From Devosia rhodophyticola (lineage in GTDB: Bacteria; Pseudomonadota; Alphaproteobacteria; Rhizobiales; Devosiaceae): a stretch of 64,000 nucleotides of DNA. Shown here one piece after another: positions 7,985 through 16,303 of the stretch. The stretch lies in assembly GCF_028816475.1 (NCBI RefSeq), contig NZ_CP118247.1, forward strand, positions 186,001-250,000. The letters run 5' to 3'. Numbering within the stretch: position 1 is the first letter of the stretch; each line of letters begins with the position of its first letter. The notes under the pieces were generated by a model. The model searched no databases. It was not told the DNA's origin and saw only the letters and a program-made list of their open reading frames with translations. A program made the position numbers and the translations under genes.

Positions 7985-9037
7985 ATGTCGGGAATAAGAA
8001 AACGCAGCAGCGGCGCGACCCTGCGCGATGTCGCCAGTGACGCCGGCGTTTCGTTCTCCGCCGTGTCAAAAGCGCTCCGAAACGCATATGGCGTGAGCGA
8101 CTCGATGCGCCTGCGGGTGCAAGCTTCCGCTGAGCGCCTCGGGTATAGGCCACATGCGGCGGCCCGGGGGCTGCGAGGAAAGACTTTTACGCTAGGCGTC
8201 TTGGTTTCGGACCTGCACAATTCCTTCTTCTCTGAGATTTTTGGGGGCGTCTCTGATACAGCCAGCATGGCGGGCTATCAGGCCATGCTCGGCGTAGGTC
8301 AGGTGCAGCCGGTTGTCGAAAACGCGGTCATCGACGCCATGATCGACCGCCAGATGGATGGCCTTTTATTGGTCGCCCCTTCAATGTCACCTGCGGACTT
8401 GGAAATCGTTGCCGAAGAAGTTCCGACAGTCGTGATCGGAGTCCACCTTCCGCATGCAACCTCCTTCGACACAGTCAACAATGACGACGAGACTGGCGCG
8501 CGACTGGTGGTCCGTCACCTTCAGGAGCAAAGCATTTCGGACATCGCCTTTTTCACGCTGGCAGGTCTGCCAGAGGCACGAGGAACAACGCTCGAGTTTC
8601 GCGAGCGGGGGTATCGCGACGAAATGCAGCTTCTTGGGCTGCAGCAACATATTCAAGTGGTGGGAGCATCAATGGATTCTGGCGAAATCCGTAGTGCTGC
8701 ACTGCGCCTGCTCTCCGGAAAGCGACGACCAAGAGCTGTCTTTTGCTGGACAGACTACGCAGCCTTCGAGGTCATCGGCGTTGCCAAGGAACTTGGGCTC
8801 AGTCTCCCCGAGGATCTAGTAGTTGTGGGTTATGACAACACGCCATATTGCGCGCTGCCGCAACATTCACTCACCAGCATTGATCAGTTCGGGCAGCTGC
8901 TCGGCCAGCAAGCCACTAGACTATTGCTGGAACGCGTCGCCGGACGGACAAGTCCTGAGCATTTCGTCGTTAAACCTACCTTGGTTACTCGTGATAGCAC
9001 AGTCATCATTAAGCCCTCGGTCAGCTCGAATCTGTGA
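7985..9037 (+). CDS. LacI family transcriptional regulator
   Basis: A 350-residue regulator. Residues about 12-60 form the LacI helix-turn-helix (TLRDVASDAGVSFSAVSKAL) with the hinge helix LGYRPHAAARGLR. A periplasmic-binding-protein-like effector domain follows (FTLGVLVSDLHNSFFSEIFGGV ... VVVGYDNTP ... SLTSIDQ). It is divergent from the importer operon, and GAAAACGTTGTA sites lie in front of that operon and of the GH3 gene. It most likely represses both until the imported sugar or its breakdown product binds. No copy of the motif is apparent directly before its own ATG. Confidence 0.92.
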   Translation: MSGIRKRSSGATLRDVASDAGVSFSAVSKALRNAYGVSDSMRLRVQASAERLGYRPHAAARGLRGKTFTLGVLVSDLHNSFFSEIFGGVSDTASMAGYQAMLGVGQVQPVVENAVIDAMIDRQMDGLLLVAPSMSPADLEIVAEEVPTVVIGVHLPHATSFDTVNNDDETGARLVVRHLQEQSISDIAFFTLAGLPEARGTTLEFRERGYRDEMQLLGLQQHIQVVGASMDSGEIRSAALRLLSGKRRPRAVFCWTDYAAFEVIGVAKELGLSLPEDLVVVGYDNTPYCALPQHSLTSIDQFGQLLGQQATRLLLERVAGRTSPEHFVVKPTLVTRDSTVIIKPSVSSNL

Positions 9038-9284
9038 CCGTCAAAGAACTTTGGCTACAGTTACGGTGGTGTACATTGCGGCCACCGTGGCGCCCTTGTG
9101 GCAAAGGTGTACACAGTCTGCTGTCCCGCGATTCACGCTCAAGGTGCATTGCCGCGGCGTGAACCGACTGACCGCTTGAGTGGCAGCAATGGGGCGCGTT
9201 GCAGCGTCGCGTCCCCTTCGCGCCGGTATTTATGGGCCAGAGTTGGCAAATCCGATCTGTGCTTCAGTTTCGATCACACCGGGA

Positions 9285-11405
9285 TCAGTGATCGGCATTT
9301 GCGGATGATTTGGCGCCTTGTGGGCTGGCGCAAAAATCGTCGGCCCTTTCGTGAATGCGCGCGTAGAACGAATGTAGGCCGATCTCGACTGATTGAACTG
9401 CCTGGCGGCAGCGGTCGAGCGCGATTTTGGTGGCCTCGGTATCGGATAGATCAGACACCAACTTGTGGTGATCATCGGCCAGTGATTGAAATGCCGGCGA
9501 GAGGGCGAGGGCTTCATCTCCCACCAGAATATAGACTGGTTCGCGGACGGAGATGCCTTTTAGGGCGAGTGATCCGGCGGGGAGATAGGCGAGATCCGCC
9601 GTGAGATCGCGGACGGCTTTTGTGACCAGAATATCGTAGCCGACGGCCCGGCAGGCGCCTTCGATGCGGCTCGATAGATTGACCGTTTCGCCGATGCAGG
9701 AATAATCAAAGCGCGACTCCAGCCCCATATTGCCAATCAGCGCGGGGCCCGTGGCAATGCCGATGCCGACAGCCACGGGTTCGCCGCCAAGGCCTGGATC
9801 ATTTTGCCGGTTCAGCGTTGCGAGCGCTAAGCGCATGCCCAGCGCCGCGCGACAGGCGTGGCGGGGATGGTCATTTACGGCGATGGGCGCGTTCCAGAAT
9901 GCCATAACGGCGTCGCCCATGAATTTGTCGATCGTGCCCAATTGCCCGGTGATTTCGGCACCCATGGCGCCAAAAATTGTGTTGAGCAGACGAACCAGCG
10001 CGGCGGGTGGCAGTCGCTCGCTGATACCGGTAAAATTGCGGACGTCGGAAAACAGCACGGTCAATTCGCGGATTTCGCCGCCGAGGCGGAGTTCGGCGGG
10101 GTTCTTTTCAATCCGCGTCAGCAGTGTGGGTGCTACATAGTGGCCGAAGGCGTTGCGAATGCGTCGGCGATCAGCGTCGGTACTGGCAAACTGGAAAAAC
10201 GCCATGGCGGCATAGACTGTGAGTGCGCCGAGGAAGGTAAAGCTGGGGTCGACAAGCAATCCCCATTGGGTGAAGGCCAACCAGCACGCGGTGACCGCCA
10301 TTGCGGTGGCGATGAGCGAGAACACCAGCCCCACAAAGGGGCCGGAAAAAACCGTGAGTACCGTGATGACGATGCCGGTGAGGGCAAAAAGGGCCATTTC
10401 CAATCCACCGACCCAATCGGCGCGGTTGAGGAAAGTGCCGGTGAGCATTTGCTCGATCGCCTGGGCGTGGATCGAGACGCCGGACACGTCCTGGCCCAAG
10501 GCGCCAGCGCGGACATCGCCAAGGCCGGTTGCCGACGCACCGATGAGCACAATGTGTCCAGCAATGTCCGGTGCGAGGGCAGAAAAATTATCGCCAAGAA
10601 TGGTGGCGGCGGAAATGCTCATCGCAGGGTCAAGACGACGATAATAGAGCCAAAGGCCGCCGTCGGCTGAGGTGGGAACGGTCAGATCGCCGATGCGCAA
10701 ACCATCGACGGCGGCCGCGCCGGAGGTATCACCCAACACAACGAGAGTGGAAACGCCCATGGCAATCCGCAGCGCTTCGACCGAGAGCGCGGGGTAGACT
10801 TTTCCGCCACTTTGCCAAAGCAGCGGCAGGCGGCGCACAACGCCACCGCCGGCGGCCTGTTCAAGACTGACAACGCCCAAACCTGCGGCGGGTTCAAGCA
10901 AGGCCGGAAGGGGCATGGTGGCGCCGGTCAGGCTAGGTAGCGCCGCCAACGGCGCGTCGCCGGTCAAGGCAATGCCTGATTTTGGCTGATCGGGCAGATT
11001 TGGACTGCCCAAATTATCACTCATACCGAGAATGGCGGGCGATTGTCCCAGTGCCTCGGCAAATTCCGTGTCCCCTCCCTGCCCTTGTGCGCCAGGCCGG
11101 TCGGGTTCGGCGAATAAAATATCGAAAGCGATTGCAGCGGCGCCCAGTTTGGTCAGGCGCTGGGTCAGGGTTGCCAGGACTGTGCGGGGCCAGGGCCACT
11201 GGCCGAGTGCCACCATCGAGGCTTCGTCGATATCGATAATGCGAACCGGCAGGTCGATGGCAGGGCGCGGCTGGATCTGCTGGAACAGATCGAACGTCGC
11301 CTCACGCGCGACGCGCAGCGTGTATGGGTCCGAGGCGCGCAAAATGGTCAATAGACCGACGAGGACTATACCCAGGAAAACTGCAGTTGATCGCCAATTA
11401 CCCAT
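9285..11405 (-). CDS. Adenylate/guanylate cyclase with CHASE2 sensor domain
   Basis: A 706-residue membrane protein. It has an N-terminal membrane segment, a periplasmic CHASE2 domain (about 25-320; signature VRIIDIDEASMVALGQWPWPRT and AFDILFAEPDR), three further membrane segments around 325-405, and a class III cyclase domain near 440-620. The cyclase shows the metal-binding FSDVRNFT, KFMGDAVMAFW, and the N/R pair in GETVNLSSR. It should make cAMP (or cGMP) in response to an unknown periplasmic signal. The start ATG at 11405 overlaps the upstream AraC stop as TGATG, so the two are translationally coupled. A tail of about 80 residues after the cyclase has no recognised domain. Confidence 0.9.
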   Translation of the reverse strand: MGNWRSTAVFLGIVLVGLLTILRASDPYTLRVAREATFDLFQQIQPRPAIDLPVRIIDIDEASMVALGQWPWPRTVLATLTQRLTKLGAAAIAFDILFAEPDRPGAQGQGGDTEFAEALGQSPAILGMSDNLGSPNLPDQPKSGIALTGDAPLAALPSLTGATMPLPALLEPAAGLGVVSLEQAAGGGVVRRLPLLWQSGGKVYPALSVEALRIAMGVSTLVVLGDTSGAAAVDGLRIGDLTVPTSADGGLWLYYRRLDPAMSISAATILGDNFSALAPDIAGHIVLIGASATGLGDVRAGALGQDVSGVSIHAQAIEQMLTGTFLNRADWVGGLEMALFALTGIVITVLTVFSGPFVGLVFSLIATAMAVTACWLAFTQWGLLVDPSFTFLGALTVYAAMAFFQFASTDADRRRIRNAFGHYVAPTLLTRIEKNPAELRLGGEIRELTVLFSDVRNFTGISERLPPAALVRLLNTIFGAMGAEITGQLGTIDKFMGDAVMAFWNAPIAVNDHPRHACRAALGMRLALATLNRQNDPGLGGEPVAVGIGIATGPALIGNMGLESRFDYSCIGETVNLSSRIEGACRAVGYDILVTKAVRDLTADLAYLPAGSLALKGISVREPVYILVGDEALALSPAFQSLADDHHKLVSDLSDTEATKIALDRCRQAVQSVEIGLHSFYARIHERADDFCASPQGAKSSANADH

Positions 11406-12337
11406 CAAAGCGGCTGCGCGGCCTCCCGGTCTGATCCGTGAGTGACAAGGCTGGGACGGGTTCGGCAGTCGCGGCGAAAATCGCTGGGCGACATGCCGGC
11501 GAGTTTGCGGAAGGTCTTGTTGAAGGCGCTGAGCGAACCAAAGCCGCTATCCATGGCGACCTGCAGCACGTTGACATCATCCTGCATCAACAATGCCTGC
11601 GCGTAGCTCAGGCGAAGCAAATTCACATATTCATTGATGGTCATCCCGGTGGATTTCTTGAAGATGCTCATGGCATATTTGGGATGGATGTCGACAGACG
11701 CGGCAATATCGACACTGTCGATATCCTCGCGGAAATTTTCGGCGATATAGTCGCAGATGCTCGAGATATTGGCGAACCCCTGCGCATCATTGCCCGGAAT
11801 TGCGGCGGCCGCAGTCTCGTTGGTGCCAATCATGCGGAAATGCTCGAAGCGAACGCGTTCGATGCGCAGTAGCAGCTCGTTTATGGCGTGATCGGCACGG
11901 ATGGGATCGCCATGACGCATGTAGCCTGACCAGCGCTCGAAATTGGCGGCGTCGGTGCCGTCTTCGGCTTCTGTGACCAGCGTGGCGCCGTGGATGAGCC
12001 GGTCATGCAATGTTGCGGGCAAATGCAGGCGGAAGAAGTGGATCAGTGGCAAATGCGCGACAAAAAAGAACGCATCGTCGGATGTATCGACCATCTGATG
12101 GGGCAATCCGCCCCAGAAAATGCAGAGTTGGTTTTGCTGCAGTCTGAAGCGATGCCCGTTCATTGAGTAATCGACCCAACCGCGGAACAGGAAATTGACC
12201 TCAACCTGCGCATGCCAATGGGGCACGTGCATGATGCCGGGCTGCCCATGATCGACCAGGAGCACATTTGGCGCGCGTCCGGCCGAACTCAGTGAGCTGT
12301 CCCAGTAGCGTTTGGTGAGGTTCTTACTTTCCAACAA
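11405..12337 (-). CDS. AraC family transcriptional regulator
   Basis: A 310-residue regulator. The N-terminal half is a cupin-like effector domain (VPHWHAQVEVNFLFRGW, IFWGGLPHQM). The C-terminal half carries two helix-turn-helix units (VDIAASVDIHPKYAMSIFKKSTGMTINEYVNLLRLSYAQALL and VLQVAMDSGFGSLSAFNKTFRKLAGMSPSDFRRD). The frame starts at a TTG at 12337 with GGGA eight bases upstream; the first in-frame ATG is about residue 36, inside the cupin, so TTG is preferred. It is coupled to the cyclase gene and divergent from the Gfo/Idh-AKR fusion at 12549, which it may control. Confidence 0.9.
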   Translation of the reverse strand: MLESKNLTKRYWDSSLSSAGRAPNVLLVDHGQPGIMHVPHWHAQVEVNFLFRGWVDYSMNGHRFRLQQNQLCIFWGGLPHQMVDTSDDAFFFVAHLPLIHFFRLHLPATLHDRLIHGATLVTEAEDGTDAANFERWSGYMRHGDPIRADHAINELLLRIERVRFEHFRMIGTNETAAAAIPGNDAQGFANISSICDYIAENFREDIDSVDIAASVDIHPKYAMSIFKKSTGMTINEYVNLLRLSYAQALLMQDDVNVLQVAMDSGFGSLSAFNKTFRKLAGMSPSDFRRDCRTRPSLVTHGSDREAAQPL

Positions 12338-12548
12338 GTTATTATTCCCAATGGGGAGGACTTAGGCAACTTTCGCGCTAATCTAGAAAGCGCTCCGGCC
12401 AAGAGCAAATGAAAAGGGAGGAATGGGGGCAAAGGCCACCCATTGACATTGCGGCGCCCGATTGTCGGCGACAGAACAGGCGCCGCCAAAACTCCATACA
12501 ACGTCGACTACTGGCCGGAAAATTCATTGGTTTCAAAGGGAAATACAT

Positions 12549-14557
12549 ATGTCAGCATCTCGCATTCGCTGGGGAATTATCGGGCCGGGCGGGATCGCCA
12601 AGGCGTTTCAGGGGGCCTTGCCAATTCCAAACATGGCGAACTGGTCGCCATTGCCACGCGCAATCCGTCAAAGCCCGGGCTGGCTGAAGAATTTCCGGGC
12701 GCGCGGATCGTCAATGGCTATGAAGCTTTACTGAGCGACGGCGAAATTGATGCGATCTATATCGCCCTGCCCCATCCGTTTCATGCCGAATGGGCAATCA
12801 AGGCAGCCGAAGCTGGCAAGCATGTGCTGATCGAAAAGCCCATGGCGCTAACCGCGTTTGAAATTGATGCGGTGCAACATGCGCATCGCAAGGCCGGAAC
12901 GTTCGCTGGCGAAGCGTTCATGTATCGGCTGCATCCGCAGACGCAAAAGCTGGCGGATCTGATTTCATCAGGCACGATTGGCGATGTGCGGATGATCCAG
13001 TCCAGTTTTGGATTTCAGATGCCGGGGTTCATGCCCGAGCATCGCCTGTTCGCCAATGATCTGGCAGGCGGAGCGATTCTGGATGTTGGGGGCTATCCGG
13101 TATCAATGGCACGGTTTATCGCGGGCGTCGCTGCAGGCAAGCCATTCCTTGACCCCGTCAAGGTATCGGGCACGGCCAAGCTCAACGAGCAAGGCACCGA
13201 TGACTGGGCAGCGGCGGTTTTGACGTTTGAGAACGGCATTGTTGCGCAGGTTTCCTGTGCGGTGCTGGCACAACTCGACAACGTCTTGCGCATTTTCGGC
13301 TCGAAAGGGCGGATTGAAGTGCCTGATTTCTGGTTCGCGGGCGGTAATCGCGATCAGGGTTTGGGCAAGATTGATGTGATCCTTCATGACGGCACAACCG
13401 ACAGCATCAGCGTCAATGAAACGGGGCACGTCTATTCGTTTGAAGCAGATGCGGCGGCCGAGGCGATTTTTGCCAAACGGCAGGAATTGGCTGCCCCCGG
13501 CATGAGCTGGGTGGACAGTCTGGGCAATGCGCGGGTGCTCGATAAATGGCGGGCCGACGCGGGAATCGAATTCAATATCGAAAAGGCCAGCACGCGCAAA
13601 CTGACGCTTTCGGGCCGCAAGCTGGGGCCGAACGGTAGCACCATCCCCAAGGGCGATATTGTCGGAGTGAGCAAGAAGACTTCGTCAGTTGCGTTGGGAT
13701 TCGAAGCGTTCCAGAGTTTTTCAAGCGGCGCGATATTGCTGGATGCGTTTTATGAGGCCGGCGGCAATCTATTTGACACGGCGTATGTTTATGCCAGCGG
13801 CTATACCGAAAAACTGTTCGGTGAATGGCACACCAATCGTGGCACACGCGAAGAATCGGTGTTGATTGGCAAGGGGGCTCATTCGCCGCTTTGCTATCCT
13901 GACCAGATCGCCAAGCAATTGACCCAATCGCTGGATCGATTGCAGACCGATTATGTCGATGTCTATTTCATGCATCGGGACAATCTGGAGGTGCCGGTGG
14001 GTGAGTTTGTCGATGCCATGGACGCCGAGGTCAATGCGGGCCGCATTCGGGGACCGTTTGGCGGATCGAACTGGACGCGCGAGCGCATGGACGAAGCGAT
14101 TGCCTATGCAGAACGCACCGGCAAGCAAAAGCCGGGTGCCTTATCCAACAATTTTGCCCTAGCTGAGATGCAGGACGTGATCTGGGCCGGTTGCATTTCG
14201 TCCTCGGACGATAGCTGGAAGGCGTGGCTCAAAGAGCGCCAGATACCCAATTTCGCGTGGTCAAGCCAAGGGCGCGGGTTCTTTACTGATCGCGCGGGTC
14301 GCGACAAGACCGACAATGAAGAGCTGGTGCGGGTCTGGTACAACGACAAGAATTTTGCCCGGCGTGATCGCGCGATAGAATTGGCCAGGAAACTTGGCAA
14401 AAATCCAATCCATATCGCCCTGGCCTATGTTTTGGCGCAGCCCTTCCCGGTTGTTCCCCTGATCGGACCAAGAACAGTTCAGGAGCTGGATGATAGTATT
14501 CAGGCGCTCAACATCAATCTGTCGCCTGCTGATGTAGCCTGGCTCGAAAACGGGTAA
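12549..14557 (+). CDS. Gfo/Idh/MocA oxidoreductase fused to aldo/keto reductase, frameshifted near the N-terminus
   Basis: The ATG at 12549 (AGGGA eight bases upstream) starts MSASRIRWGIIGPGGIAKAFQG, the NAD-binding loop of the Gfo/Idh/MocA family. At 12611-12615 (GGGGG) this frame is lost and the rest continues in the next frame as GGLANSKHGELVAIATRNP. One extra G restores a continuous reading. The joined protein of about 669 residues has a Gfo/Idh domain (about 1-330, with EKPMAL and the GGAILDVGGYPVSMARF segment) and an aldo/keto reductase domain (about 370-669, with FDTAYVYASGYTEKLFGEW, lysine in VLIGKGAH and the YVDVYFMHRDN histidine). Both domains would act on sugars with NAD(P). The other frame is open from 12443, but its early part does not resemble the family. 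A sequencing error, a real mutation and slippage are all possible. Confidence 0.85.
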
Positions 14558-14580
14558 GCTTCACATTGTCGCGATGCATT

Positions 14581-14613
14581 TGCCCCGAACGATCCTGTTC
14601 GGGGCATTTTTAT
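14581..14613 (+). terminator. Rho-independent terminator of the Gfo/Idh-AKR gene
   Basis: Stem TGCCCCGAAC / GTTCGGGGCA with a six-base loop, followed directly by TTTTTATT, 23 bases after the stop codon. Confidence 0.85.
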
Positions 14614-14826
14614 TAGGGTTGGCCCAAATGGGTTCGCTGGACGCTATTTGGCAGCATCCTTCAATCACTTATTTAATAAGAGCTTTTTCGTTTTATATGC
14701 CGGCAATCCGAGCGGACGACATTGCATTTGAGCATTGCGGAACTGGTGAGGCCTTTTGGACACGCCACGCGGCGATCGTCGCTGACGGTATCGCCAAAAC
14801 GCGCGACAAAAACTACAAGGTACCTT

Positions 14827-15177
14827 ATGAAGCCGGTCCTTATTGCAATTGCCATGATTTGTGCGCTCGCCTTTGCGTTAGGCGCGGGTGTGCCCAGTGT
14901 ATCGGCAATGCAGGGCCATCTAACCGTTTCCGAGCATGGCGAATTGTGCCAGGTGGCGAGTGGACACACAGCTGAGGCGGTGAGCTTCAAACCCTGTGGC
15001 AAGAAGATCAACGGACAGGCGACGCCCTGCCACCAGAGCCAGGGATTGATGCCCGAAGTGCAATCGTATTGTGCGCCGTCAACGCCAGACCTGTTCTTTG
15101 GGACGACTGAAACGCGCCCAATTGGTCCACCGGCTGAACCCAGACTTCGACCGCCCAAGCGTCTGGCCAGCGCTTAG
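14827..15177 (+). CDS. Small exported cysteine-containing protein of unknown function
   Basis: A 116-residue protein. The ATG at 14827 has AAGG upstream and begins a clear signal peptide (MKPVLIAIAMICALAFALGAG) with cleavage likely near SVSA-MQ. The mature part has four cysteines (LCQVA, FKPCGK, TPCHQ, SYCAP) and a proline- and arginine-rich tail ending RPPKRLASA. The frame is open further upstream, but that part looks non-coding. I do not recognise the family. Spaced Cys/His residues after a signal peptide could bind metal or form disulphides in the periplasm; that is conjecture. The L,D-transpeptidase gene follows 80 bases on. Confidence 0.6.
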   Translation: MKPVLIAIAMICALAFALGAGVPSVSAMQGHLTVSEHGELCQVASGHTAEAVSFKPCGKKINGQATPCHQSQGLMPEVQSYCAPSTPDLFFGTTETRPIGPPAEPRLRPPKRLASA

Positions 15178-15257
15178 CGCTTGCCGCCCCAAAGCGGCAT
15201 CTTTTCCCCCTACACGTTTTGATGAAGGTGGCCCCCGGCTGCCCGGAAGATAATTCG

Positions 15258-15926
15258 ATGACACAAATAGTTCTATCGCGCCGCCACATGATGGTGGGAG
15301 CAACAAGTCTGGCTGCGCTTGCTCTGACCGGTTGCGCAACGACCCAAAGCCGCCCAAAAATTGCTGAGCATGCGCCGATTGCCCCACAGTATCTGAGCAT
15401 GTACGGGCCGGTCCCCGACGAAAAATTCCCAATTCCAGCGGCGCGGATCGACCTGTTGGATGCCAAATTTTACCGGCAGATGGTTGCCAACCCCACCGGG
15501 GAACGTCCAGGCACCGTGGTAGTGGACACGCGAAATCGCTTTTTATACTGGACGATGGATGATGGTCAGGCCATGCGTTATGGCGTTGGCATAGGCCGGG
15601 AGGGTTTTGCCTGGGGCGGTCGCGCCAAGATCGCCTATAAACGCAAATGGCCAACCTGGACGCCGCCATCCGAAATGATTGATCGGCAGCCCGAACTTGA
15701 AATCTATCGCCAAGGCATGGAGCCTGGGCTGGAAAACCCATTGGGCGCGCGCGCGCTGTATATTTTCCAGGATGGAAAGGACACTCTGTATCGCCTGCAC
15801 GGCAATATGGATGTCAATTCGATTGGCAAAGCCGTTTCAAGTGGCTGCGTGCGCTTGCTGTTTCAGGATGTGATTGACCTTTATCAACGCGTTCCGGATG
15901 GCTCGCCTATCTTGGTCGTACAATGA
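15258..15926 (+). CDS. L,D-transpeptidase lipoprotein (YkuD domain)
   Basis: A 222-residue protein. The ATG at 15258 has GGAAG upstream and gives a short N-terminus with twin arginines (SRRHMMVGATSLAALALTGC) ending in a lipobox cysteine, so it is probably lipidated and possibly Tat-exported. The YkuD catalytic domain (about 70-222) contains LHGNMDVNSIGKAVSSGCVRLL with the catalytic His and Cys. Such enzymes form 3-3 cross-links in peptidoglycan or attach outer-membrane proteins to it. An open frame extends 13 codons upstream, without a better start. A second, larger L,D-transpeptidase is at 34125. Confidence 0.9.
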   Translation: MTQIVLSRRHMMVGATSLAALALTGCATTQSRPKIAEHAPIAPQYLSMYGPVPDEKFPIPAARIDLLDAKFYRQMVANPTGERPGTVVVDTRNRFLYWTMDDGQAMRYGVGIGREGFAWGGRAKIAYKRKWPTWTPPSEMIDRQPELEIYRQGMEPGLENPLGARALYIFQDGKDTLYRLHGNMDVNSIGKAVSSGCVRLLFQDVIDLYQRVPDGSPILVVQ

Positions 15927-15939
15927 CTGCTCGGCTGGA

Positions 15940-15979
15940 CGAACGGGCCGGCCGCCTCCCCGATTGCGTGGCCCGTTCG
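15940..15979 (+). terminator. Terminator-like inverted repeat after the L,D-transpeptidase
   Basis: A perfect 10-bp inverted repeat CGAACGGGCC / GGCCCGTTCG with a 20-base loop lies 14 bases after the stop. There is no T run, so factor-independent termination is uncertain. Confidence 0.4.
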
Positions 15980-15982
15980 GTT

Positions 15983-16012
15983 ACACCGGTGTGACTTCTT
16001 GCGCACACCGGT
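15983..16012. promoter_or_regulatory. Direct repeats of ACACCGGT upstream of the FMN riboswitch
   Basis: ACACCGGT occurs at 15983-15990, where it is part of the 10-bp palindrome ACACCGGTGT, and again at 16005-16012, 22 bases later. Two turns of spacing just upstream of the riboswitch leader fits a transcription-factor site, but no factor is identified. Confidence 0.3.
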
Positions 16013-16054
16013 CCGATCTCCTATCTAGCGCATGTGCAGATTGATCTGCACGAC

Positions 16055-16195
16055 GTTCTCAGGGCGGGGTGAAACTCCCCACCGGCGGTAATGGGGATTT
16101 CCCCGAGCCCGCGAGCGCCTTTTCAAACGGAAAAGGGTCAGCAGATTTCGGTGCGATTCCGAAGCCGACGGTCATAGTCCGGATGAGAGAGAACG
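16055..16195 (+). promoter_or_regulatory. FMN riboswitch (RFN element)
   Basis: The conserved RFN segments appear in order: TTCTCAGGGCGGGGTGAAA, CTCCCCACCGGCGGTAA, GCCCGCGAGCGC, a variable arm with TTTTC...GAAAA, GGGTCAGCAGATTTCGGTG, GATTCCGAAGCCGACGGTCA and TAGTCCGGATGAGAGAGAAC. It senses flavin mononucleotide and should switch off the downstream RibN-type importer when flavin is plentiful. Only about 110 bases separate it from the likely GTG start, so control of translation initiation is plausible. Confidence 0.95.
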
Positions 16196-16303
16196 GGCAT
16201 GGATTTGGTCGATAAGCGTGCGCACGCGTGTGCGGCGCGGATCTGCTGCTTCGATCCCCGTAACCCTGAGGTATTTGGGCGTTACGCGAAAGGATCGAAT
16301 ATC

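Noticed and set aside
9063..9112. Inverted ACGGTGG/CCACCGT and repeated GGTGTACA after the LacI gene
   Set aside because: The stem is only seven pairs without a T run; not strong enough to call a terminator or operator.
9098..9604. A 168-codon plus-strand frame after the LacI gene
   Set aside because: Mostly antisense to the cyclase C-terminus and very rich in Arg, as expected from a shadow frame.
12451..12486. Inverted repeat GCGGCGCC/GGCGCCGC before the Gfo/Idh gene
   Set aside because: GC-rich eight-base arms 20 bases apart are expected by chance in such DNA; no other support for a regulatory site.
12443..12620. N-terminal extension of the Gfo/Idh frame (MTLRRPIVGDRTG...)
   Set aside because: It lacks the NAD-binding loop, which is encoded in the other frame from 12549; the extension is best explained as non-coding read-through of a frame restored by a missing G.
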